DNA of 64,000 nucleotides from the NCBI RefSeq assembly GCF_040183065.1, contig NC_091127.1, positions 20,498,891-20,562,890 on the forward strand. Direction: 5' to 3'. Below, piece after piece: positions 33,701 to 45,700 of the stretch; position 1 is the first letter of the stretch, and each line of letters opens with the position of its first letter. Below the pieces are notes generated by a model. That model was not told where the DNA came from. It saw only the letters and a list, made by a program, of their open reading frames with translations, and made no database searches. The translations under genes were made by a program, and so were the position numbers. The DNA comes from Periplaneta americana (taxonomy: Eukaryota > Arthropoda > Insecta > Blattodea > Blattidae).

Positions 33701-36700
33701 GAACAATATGAAATATACATACACACGAAAACACACCCCAACGATATTCTCAACACACAACTCAATTTCAGAACACACACATTATTTGACTCCACTTTAC
33801 ACTACACGAACACACCCTCACAGGAAACAAAATAAGAGGCACCAAGACAGCAACGACCAGTTCTGATGATAACCCATAATAGGTCGAAACATGTAAACAA
33901 GGTACGTTAGAATTTAACACAAGAAAGTCTTATCATACATATTCCGAAGTGATACAGTGTTAAAAGTTGTATAATCAAGATGTAATAAGTTTTTCTTTTG
34001 TTACAACAAAAATATGTTTCAATGTTTATTAAGTTTACAGTGTGATGAAAAATACCAATCTGCATGCTTTCGCGCAATTTCTGGGGGGGGGGGGGGACTT
34101 ACATGCTAAAGCAGATTCCAAAGAAATCTGTGACAGTGAAAGTGAAATAGTAGTGCACACTATAGATTGACAAATCGAACTGAAACCCTCAACTACGTGA
34201 GCGCTGACTGTCTTGGGGAGGAGCAAGTGAGAAAGCACGGAGGGGGGGTAGGGAGAGAGCACTATGCACTATACTTGCAGGTCCACTCACAGTTTGTCAA
34301 ACCTGCTAACAAAAGCATTAAAAGGTTGACTAGTTGCCTGCAATGCTAGCATAATGGATCCTTCCTAGCCGACAGTCAAGGCAAAAATGAAGAATCTGTT
34401 ATTGTGGTAATACTGGAGAGTGGTTCTTCTATTGGTCGCGATGCCCACACACGCCGTCTCAGACATTTACGTGGTGATTGGTGACTGAATGACGAGGAGC
34501 GAGGGAGAGAGAAGAAAGAAAGAGAGAGATTCCAGAAGTTGGCGTGTTTTACGGGGTTTCACTTTAAGTTGTCAAACTATAGTAGTGCATCAATTTGGTT
34601 AAAAAATTCCAATGCATCAGACACAAGCATGACAGACAAATCTCGGATGGAGAGGTCACCTGATGATGAGAATAATTTCAAATCATTTATATAAGCAAAA
34701 AATTGATATATCATTTATATTTTTAGATTCTTTAAATAGTCTTTGATGGACTATTGCTTTCCAGTTTTGCTTTATTTCTTTCAAAGGCCTCTCCAGTTTC
34801 ATATAATAGTGTCCTGCAGACACAGGGTGTAAAAAAATCATGATTATTATTTTAAAAATAAAAAACAATGATTTGTTTTATTTAAATCGGATTTTTTAAA
34901 ATTAAATTCTTGATACAGTTTCAGTCATAATATGTAAGGAATATAAATCACTTCATATACAGTAATTGGTATTTACATACAGAAAGTCAATTAACTTTTA
35001 AACTCAATTATCTCGGAATATCATTTTCAGTTATACACCCTTGTTAGTGTGACGTCCTCAATTGAAGAGTCCACTGCAAGAATGATGGATGTCATTTGGA
35101 ATACATTTTGCAGGAGAAGCAACTGAAAGTTTGAAATGCTTAGCGCTCAAAGCTTAACTGTGATTTTCCGATCATTACTGGACAATGACTATCAGTGTTT
35201 ATTTTAGTAGGTTATTTTACGACGCTTTATCAACATCTAAGGTTATTTAGCATCTGAATGAGATGACGGTGATAACGCCGGTGAAATGAGTCCGGGGTCC
35301 AACACCGAAAGTTACCCAGCATTTGCTCATACTGGGTTGAGGGAAAACCCCGGAAAAAACCTCAAACAGGTAACTTGCCCCGACCGGGAATCGAACCCGG
35401 GCCACCTGGTTTCGCGGCTAGACGTGCTAACCGTTACTCCACAGGTGTGGACACTATCAGTGTTAATGCCATATAACTCTGTATGTACATTCTATATGTC
35501 TTAAGCTATGCATTGACAGTCTTGGTTCATTTTCGACAAGAAAGTGACATCCATCATTCTTGCAGTGGACTCTTCAATTAAAAATCTAGTTTCTAGCCAT
35601 TGCAGATGCGATTGGCATTCAGTGAGTCATATCTCCTTACTATAATACTGGGTGTTCAGTTCAAGGTGTGTCATGGCTCGCTGTATGCCGTCATGTGGCT
35701 GGTCGATGAGCCTAGAGAATTCAATCTTCCTACACTTCCGCAGAGGTGTATTACTTATGCGCCAGAGAAGTTGCCTAGCAAGTACGGCGTTCATTCAGAA
35801 GAGTACTTACCGATACGTACGGTAATGCCGGTAGTGGCAGGAATGTGAACTGTTTCGAAACATGTACTGAGGTGAGTTTTTTTCTTACTGTCGGGATATG
35901 TGGAGAGGGTTAAGACGATTACTTACGTATTTGTTGACATTGATTTCGACGATCAACATGGACATGGAGCATTTGATTTGTGTTGTGGAATGTTGCCATA
36001 TGCAATCGATGATAACAAATACCCTGCGTACGACTTGGCCGCGCAAAACACAGTTCGAAAGAGGTTATGGTAGAACACAGACTGTACAGACCGTCATCTG
36101 TTGCTATGACGTTCAAGTTATACCGTACACGTTCTCAAGTTCAGATTGAAAGCCTTGATTAATAGGCAACTTCTCTGACACTAAAGCTGAAACTTGCTTC
36201 AAATCGCTGACTCATCAACAGTGACGTCATGACACACTTTGAAATGAACACCCAGTAGTTATGAAATTGTAGTTTATAACAGTTATTTTTAATTATAAAT
36301 GATCTGTTAGTAAATCTATATGTAAATAAAACCTAGTGCAATGCACTCACATTTTGAGGCTGGTTCTGTCTTGCTTTGTTTTCAGACTTGTCTTCGTTGT
36401 CATCATCAGTAAGAAATTCTCTCTTTGGGTATGGAATCTGACATCCAGCAAACACACTGAAAACAAAACACACTCTTATGTGTAAAACTCTTTTATTACA
36501 CGCAAGTTTTAATTTGAAAATAAGTATCTGATACAAACACACATCTCATTATATTTACAAGTTTATAAACTGTAGTTGTGGTCAAAGACAAAGTCTATGA
36601 GTACAGTTTCTTTAACCATAATGCCAATAAAAGCATGTCTACTCATTCTCTTGTAGCTGGTAGAATGAATTCTGGGAACAATCTCGTAACACGATCACAA

Positions 36701-39700
36701 AAGTATATGCAGTTCTAGAATATAATATTTTTTTTATTCAATATCTATTTCTTTGTCTGTCTCCACAGATAAACACAGTTTACTTTAAAATACTGGGTGT
36801 TCCTAAGGTCTCTGATCGATTTCACTCATTAAAAACGCAAAAAAGTATTAAAGATAACTTGTGGTTTTCTGTTTTGCAACTGTCAACTAAAAAAGTTTCG
36901 TTCCTTTGTGATCAGTTCATTTTTGATTATTGGTAAAGGCTTTTGACAAAGTGTCTAGACCAAAATTGTGGAATATATTGAATGAAAAGGGAATCCCATT
37001 ACATTTGATAGAAGTAATTAAAGATATGTACGGAAAAACAAAAATAGAAATAAACCAAAGAGAACCTATAAGAATAACAGGAGGAGTTAGACAAGGTTGC
37101 CCATTATCAACCACTCTTTTTAATATATATCTAGACGACATGATAAGATCATGGAAACAAATAACAACAGGAGGAATTAATTTAGGAAATATGATAATAA
37201 AAACGTTAGACTTCGCAGATGATCAGATTTTAATTGCAAAAACAGAGGGCGAAATGCAGAGAATGGTATATAAATTAAACGAAATATCAAAAAAATACAA
37301 TATGGAAATATCATCAGGAAAAACAAAGGCAATGGCTTTCAAGGGCTCTTATCCAGTTCGGACAAAGATAATTTTAGAAAATAAAGCAATAGAACAAGTC
37401 TCAAAATTTAATTTCCTAGGTTGCGAAATAACATACACAACAGAAACAGATATAAATAACAAGTTAAACAAGTTTAACTATATAACAGGAACACTAAAAA
37501 GAACCTTGAAAAATAAAGCCAGAAAAGACTCTCTAATGAAATTATATAAGACGATGGCAGTTCCTACAATTACTTATGGATCCGAAACATGGACAATGAC
37601 GGCACAACATATAGCTAGAATACAAGCTGCTGAAATGAAATTCCTCAGGCCAATAGCAGGATACCAAAGAACAGATAAAAAACACAATACAGAAATAAGA
37701 CAACAACTAAACGTAGAGGAACTAAATACAACAAATTGGGAAAACCACCTAACAAGGATGAAGGACAATAGAATACCAAAAGCAGCATACAATTACTCAC
37801 CACGAGGAAAAAGGAACTTAGGAAGACCTAAGAAAAGATGGAGGCAGCAACAATTTGGAGCCGGAACAGGCTAATGAAAGGCCTAAACCGTGACGTAGAA
37901 GAAGAAGAAGAAGAAGAAGAAGAAGAAGAAGGTAAAGCCTTTAGTAAGTCTGCAGGTAAAGCATTCCAGTCCCTGATAGTACGATTGAGAAAAGAAAACT
38001 TTCCAGTGTCCGTCCTCTGTCTTCTTTCCCTGAATTTATGTGAGTGGTTATGAAACCTATGAACGAATATTGGAGAAAGCGACTTTTGACCCACCTTGGA
38101 TTTAAGTGCAGCTATAACCAAAGCATTTACAATTACTGAAATGTAAGTTTAAGAATGTTACAAATTTAATTTGTTTGCAGGGTTGTTCTGTAAGATAGTA
38201 CTGTACTGTACTTACTCTTGAGTTGGCAGTGGTTCCTCTTGGAAATATGCATCTTGCATTGCTTGTTCTGAAGTGATTCTTTTCGTAGGGTCCATCAGAA
38301 GTAGTTTCTGGAGCTGAAACATGCAACAACACACGTAACAGAAGGTGCGATCTCAGATGTATGTCATTCCAGCAATACAAAGTTATCAACTAGAAAAGTC
38401 TTACATACCAAATGGAATGCCTTGCTATCAGGTTTGATTTTGTGTCTGTCCATGTACTTCACTAAGGAACAATTTGAGTAACTGAAATAAAAGAAGAGAA
38501 AAATGTATTTCAGAATACTCTCATCTCACATGTCAGGTTCCCTATTAATAGAAGCTAAGCAACGCAGCAATTCACATACTTAGCCCTTTTGAAATCTTTG
38601 AGCAGTGTTGGATGTTCTGGCATCTTTTTGATATCTTCCCAGTCTTTTTCTAAGGGAAAGCCCATAACATTAAATATCCTATCTAGTTGGTCGTGATGAT
38701 ATGGATTACTAGTTTTAATATCTTCTTGTCGACAGTGGAATATAGGTTCAGAAGTTAAAAGTTCTGCAAATATGCATCCTATAGCCCAGATATCTGAAAA
38801 TATGAAAACAATAAATAAACACATGAATATTATAAAACTAACTTCCAACAAAATCTCAGTAACACGACTAAAGTAGTAATTTACTACTTCAGAAAAATGT
38901 GAAAGTATAAAGTTTGATGTCAAGAACGTGCAGGCAACTTCCTTATGTAATCTTAAAGTCACATTACAAAGCATACAATGGGCTGCAATAAATAGTAGAC
39001 ATAATCTTACTTCTCAATTCTTTATATACAGAGTGAACTATAAGTAATGTCATTAATTTTAGGGAGTTATTTTTTCATATATTTCAAGTGAAAAGTTAAA
39101 TACAATTTTGTGTGGATAAGCTTCAGGGCTTCTACCGCGTTGTCTTGGTGTTGGTGGCTGAAGTTTCGACCGCTGTGTTGTGGTCATCTTCAGAGCAGTT
39201 GTTGGATAAGGAAATAGTCGAAAATCGAAAAAATCGAAAAAGTGAGGAGAATATGGAGGAAAAATTTAAAAGGTATGCAAAACGCGTCCTTGCAAGGGGT
39301 TGGGGGCTGTAAAAAACTAAATATGTGAACTCCAAGCCTGTTGGCCACTAGTCTCACTCCGGGTTACGCTGCTCCACTGAAGGAGCTCTAGAAAATTTTG
39401 GAGGGGAAAACCGAAAATGGACGTAACCTCTCAGGTACCACATACGCGAGGGGGATGGAAATGTGATCGAAATGATCACGGGACGGGATGAGAAGGAGAT
39501 GGCTGGTTTGGATCTGCATATTGAAATGAACTGTCATTTCGCAGTGCAGAAGGAGTCGAGAAGACTCTGTCATCTGTTGTTCGATGACAAGGCAGGTGAA
39601 GACCGCCAGGAGAGACGCCGTGAATTCTGAATCTGCAAATTCAAAGGTTCCCTGTCCTTTCGCATTGCGACTACATGAGTGACCTTGCACATGTATTCCA

Positions 39701-42700
39701 TAATTTATCTACTCTGAACTAGGGCTTTAAGTTGTTTGTTAGAAAAAGGGGGCTTATGGGGAAGGGCATATAGGTCCGTGGCCCATTTCTCTTAGGGCTC
39801 ATCCTGACATTTGTCTTAACGCCTTAGGAAAACCACGGAAATACTTTAGGCAGGATGAGTTGTCTCAATATAAGAGACTAGCCAATTTGGCTTTTAGGTA
39901 ACAGGTCGATTGATTATGAATTTAAGACAGATGTAATTAATAATTAATTTTGAATAATTAAGGGGTTCATGGGGATATGAGTGCAGGTCCGTAGCCCATT
40001 TCTTTTAGGGCTCATCCCGACATTTGTCTTAGCGCCTTAGGAAAACCACGGAAAAACCTTAGGCAGGATGAGAAGGAAATAGTCTGCGAGCTCGTATATA
40101 TATATATATTAGTCTCGATAGGGGTGAGTACTTGCGGTGATAGGTCGTAGGTTCTCCTTCTGGCATCTGATTGGTCCTACATTGTCCAATCTGGTTGAGG
40201 TCTGTATGAAGGGGAGGATTCATATTAAATACTGGCCCTCATAAGGTCCGAAAGAGTGACCTTGATACCGTCCCGATGTCCAGATGAAGGGCGCTGCGTA
40301 CATGTGGAGACCTGGTTTCTCGTTCCTAAGTATAGGTCGTAGGTTCTCCTTCTGACATCTGATTGGTCCTACGTTGTCCAATCCAGTTGAGGTCTGTATG
40401 AAGGGGAGTATTCATATTAAATACTGGCCCTCATAAGGTCCGAAAGAGTGACCTTGATACCGTGCCCGATGTCCGGATGAAGGCGGGGGGGCCAGTATTT
40501 AATATGAATACTCCCCTTCATACAGACCTCAACCGGATTGGACAATGTAGGACCAATCAGCTGCCAGAAGGAGAACCTACGACCTATCACCGCAAGTACC
40601 CATCGAGACTATATATACGAGCTCGCAGACTATTTCCTTATCCAACAACTGCTCTGAAGATGACCACAACACAGCGGTCAAAACGTCAGCCATTAACACC
40701 AAGACAACGAGGTAGAAGCCTGAAGCTTATCCACACACTATGTACACCAGCTGCGGAAGCCTACGCGAACACTTAAATACAATTTTGCTCGTTTTTACTT
40801 CCTTTTCGAGATAAACATTGTTTTATATGAAACATTTCATAGCGTGTTTTGGGAAAACCATTGATTGAATTCCCATTATGCTCAGTCAATTTTAAGACAT
40901 CAGTGTATTATGATAATGAATTATTGAAAGAATTTTAGTTTTGTCCTTTGAATGTGCAGAAATTTGATCTGAACAAATGTAACATTTTAAAATTCCTTTT
41001 CGGAATGAAAAGTTATGTTTGTTCGGATCAAATTTCTGCACATTTAAAGAACAAAACTAGAATAGTTATTTCAATAATTTATTATCATAATACATTGCTC
41101 TCTTAAATTAAATGAGCATATTAGGAATTAAATCAATGGCTTTCCCAAAACATGCTATGAAATGTTTCACACAGAATTTTTATCTCGAAAAGGAAGGAAA
41201 AAAAAAATTGTATTAAGCTTTTTTGTTTGTAATATATCAAAGAATAATCCCCTCAAATTAATGACATTATGGTCATCCTGTATATCAATGATTATTGTTG
41301 TTATTGTCGGACCATCGGATCTGTGCCCCTTCAGCGCTGTAGTCGTTCTTGGAACAGTTAACTCCTGTACTCACTCCATTCCACCCGCTTTCCTCCCACC
41401 ACGTTAAACAGCAGGCCATGAACCTTGCCAAATAGGGATGTTGCCAAACTTCCGTCAAACGGTGTCATAAATAACTGGTCCTCCATGCTACAATATTATT
41501 TCTTTCAATCAAAATACATCTTGTATTTCTATATTTTTAAACCTAAATCCCATGTCTCGAATCACTTTCCGTAGTTTCTCACTCCAACCTTGGAAATTAC
41601 TGCTTCTCTCACAAGCTTCAGTAATTTCTTCAATGTTGAAACTTCTTTTTGAACGGTATAAAATTCTTGTATCTTTCTTCTTAAAATACATCGGTTTATA
41701 TCATCTACAATAATTAAAAGTTCCTTGGTCTGTTCTTCTCTGGTGATTCTAGCTTTTCATCTCCTGCACAGACTCCCTCTCTCCTGATTTTCTTTATTAG
41801 GAGTTCTGACCTGTCTATATAAATTACATAAAATATTGTATTATTAGTATTAGTTAAGTAAGTAATTTTAATACATAATCAATTGAAATAAAATAAGCCT
41901 CATCTGTGATATCAGTTGCTCTTTTCGTTGCCTGATTTATAGGAAACAGATATTGACCGGTTTGTTTCTCTTCAACGCAAAATGCTTTTACGTACTTGCT
42001 TAATAATATTTCTTTCGCCACTCCGTGCTACAGTATTCATGTTAAGTTGACAACATTGGACTGCAAGTGCAAATATTGTAAACTGTCCCGCAAGAAGGCC
42101 AAAATTGTGAGTAGTGGGGGAGAGAAAGGGAGAGAGATAGAAAAGAGAGGGATAGGAATGCAGGGAGAGAAATGAATTACCGAGGCTTAGAAGGAATTAG
42201 GGTTCAGTTCACATATCTTACGGGGGCACAGATCCAATGGTCCGACTATAACCGAATTACATCAGCTTCAATATTTAAAAAAATAACGAGTTACAATTAT
42301 TATTCCTCTGATTGAGGTTCTGGTTGATATGTACATATATTGTCAGGCAGTACAGTATTGCTAGCTACAATTTTTCACTGGATTGGGGAGCACCTAGACT
42401 ATCAAGTTCTCAAAACAATTGAATAAGCTTTACCTATAGCTTTTGTGTAGTGCCTTGCTCCCAGCAGCAGCTCAGGAGCTCTGTACCAGAATGTTACGAC
42501 CACTGGATCCAGATCTGCCAGAGGCTTTAATGGCGCATTAAAGAGTCTAGCAAAGCCCATATCCGCAATCTTTACACGCCCTCTTTCAGGTCCTTCGCCC
42601 ATTACGAGGATATTTGCTGGTTTCTGAAACCAATCCACACAAATGTTAATTATATTGTTTAAATGTCTCTTTATAATTTTGTACAAAACACTTATCCAAC

Positions 42701-45700
42701 CTGTACTATTATATGGATCGGAAACATGGAGTTTAACTAAAAAGGAAAAACACAAATTAATGGTTTTTGAAAACAAAGTATTGAGGAAAATTTTTGGTTC
42801 AATTTTTGACTCGCTTGAAAACAAGTGGAAAATTCGACACACTAACGATATGCACAAACTTTACAATCAACTGTCAATTTTAGATATAATACAGACCAGA
42901 AGATTAAATTGAGCAGGACATGTTATACGTATGGATGACTCCAGCATTACAAAGCTATTACTGTATATATGAACACCTTTAACAACACAAGGCCACTGGG
43001 AAGACTCAAAGTAGATGTAAAGATGAAATTCAGAAGGAATGCATGGAAATGGGAATTACCAACTGGGAGGAACTAGCAAAAGACAGAACAGAGCGGAAGC
43101 ATTTTGTGAAATCGACATGGAGTCGAAATGCTCCATAATGTCATTTGTTTGATTGATATTTTAACCTAATGAAGAACTGAAGAACTCAAAGACGAGACGT
43201 TATAATAATGATATTTATATTAAACCTATGAATTTTGACTAATGATTCCAAGTTCTCTTCGGTTTTGGAACACAAAATTGTGAACACCCACAATATTTTA
43301 TCACAAACCGCAACTGTGTATAACTAAAAACAACAATAAGTGAAGATACTGATAATGGAAAAACAGTTTTTATCTACAACTAAAATTAAGAGATGTGATC
43401 TACAAATAATTAGAAACAAAAATGATAAATAAACATGTATACTTTGCTGAATGAATGTTTTATTTGATTGCAAACATTGTCTTACCAAGTCTCTGTGCAA
43501 CACCCAGTTGGAATGCAAATAGTGTATTCCATCCAGGATTTGATACAGAAGCGATTTCACCATTCCTTTAGGAACCATTACCGGTTTCTTGTTTGCTTTA
43601 GCTGCTCTGTGGAACTTGATAATATGCTGAAAATTTAAACAGTGATAAGTGTTTGTTTAAGCACACATGAATGAATACTAAATTCGAGCATAACTGCCAT
43701 CCTGGAGTTCAATATTTCTTTACAATGTCATCACCGATTGCTAGATCTTTGTAAATGCTGATATATGTTACATTAATTTGTTCACTGTTCATTATGTAAC
43801 ATATTATTTGGAAACATTAAAATTCCCAATCTATATATAAATACAGTGCATACATTTTATCTTTCCACGCCTGCATGTGTGCAGCTGTGCTGTACACTGC
43901 TGCTTCCATCCATGAATGTGGAAAGATAAAATGTATGCACTATATTTTACAGGACAACCGTATTCAATGGAAAGTATAAACTTTGCAATAGGCTTAACTG
44001 AACTTCTTGAATAACAATTCAACAAATTTTGATCATGTAGAAGTATGTGCAAGCAACCTCATTCACATGCAGGATACTCCACAATGTACTGGCACCCAAT
44101 GTAAAACAATGTTTTAAATCTAAAGACAGGAAATAGTATTGATATTGATTACAAACAACAATAACAACCTTCTAATTTAATATCATTTTCAAAAGTGTGG
44201 AAACTTACTCAATTCACGCCAGTGGAATGTTGTTAAGTACGAATATCTGATCCTGTTATGATATAAAGCTCAGTTCAAACTCGACTATAAGCACACAGAG
44301 AAACAAACTGGTAACATTTAAATCATGTTCTCTTTATTACCAAATAAATCTTAAGTTTTATTCATATGGGAAAGGTTTACGAGATTCAACTGCTAGAAGC
44401 CTCTAAATTAGAAGTCAGTATTTGTAATAAACAAAGAAAGCACATGCAGGAAGGTTTATGGCTCAAAATAACCCCTGAGAAGTCCGACGAGTTTTTGGCT
44501 ATGATAAAATTATGTTTATAAGAAGGATATCAACTAGCATTAAGTTGGAAGTACAATGCATTATTTTACAAGAATTATAGCTTCATACAGGGTTGCCATA
44601 CGTACGACTATAGTCGTACGCATACGACTATTTTGACTAATTGTACGAGGTACGACCGCACTCTATGTCGTACGCAATTTTGTACAACTATTTCACTGAA
44701 AGGAAAAAATAATTGGGAACTTATAATGTTGGTTTATAATTAAAATAAAATTGATGGTTAATTCGTCCCTTTTAGACAAGTTTTCTTCATTTAGTATGTC
44801 CTGAACTAATATGAAAGAAACATGCTTTTACGGGGGGGAATGCTTTGAAAATCGATCTGGTAACTACAGTATGCCTGCCATGTAAGTCAATAATTTGTCA
44901 TCTTGAGCTCTAGGTTTTACGTATACGGCGCAGTTATGTCAAAGTAATACTACGAGTTTAATTTTATTAACGTCCTTGTTTATTCGATAAAGGAAATCTT
45001 TTATCAATTAAATAGTACCGCAGTAGCATTAAGAAGTCTAAACACGCCAACATTATAGAGGTGTCGGGTTTGAATCAGCTGTAGATGAATTAATTTGATA
45101 TATTTTCAGCCGCCGCATTGATTGATACTAAAACAGCCTATCTGCCGCTGCGCCGGCCAAAGATCAAATTCTGCTGACTTTATACATAAGAAAGTTGATT
45201 CTAACTAGGCGTCATCGTGCACGCCTACTGCGATGACAGTGTTGATGATGAAGAAATGGGTGGTGATTTGTTTCAATGCTGAATGTCATTGTGGATGTGA
45301 ACCATAATTAGTAGTATTTTTAACTGGAACTAAAATTTACTGGCAGATATATTTATTTTGCGATTCTTTATCAACTGCGTAATGACATGAAGGTGATAAT
45401 GCCAGCGAAATGACTCCAGCGCCGAAAGTTAACCAGTATTTGCTCTTAATGGGTTGAGGGAAAACCCGGAAATAATGTCAACCAGATAACTCGTCTCATC
45501 CGGGATTTGAACTCTGGCCCGCTCGTTTCACAGTCAGACGAACTAACCTTTACTACACAGTGGTGGACTAGAAGTATATTAGGAAGTTGAGAAATGTACG
45601 ACAATTTTATGCTGAAGTACGACAATTATCATAAGTTAGTACGACGGTTTCGATTCCTTTATCTGGCAACCCTGGCTTCATATCTCTACAATACTCGTCT

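Noticed and set aside
38555-38974. A single 139-residue kinase-like protein at this exon
   Set aside because: The conserved part is CDK8 exon 6 only; the N-terminal extension is intron read-through before the acceptor.
42402-42857. A separate 151-residue kinase fragment
   Set aside because: It is CDK8 exon 5 with intron and antisense LINE read-through at its start.
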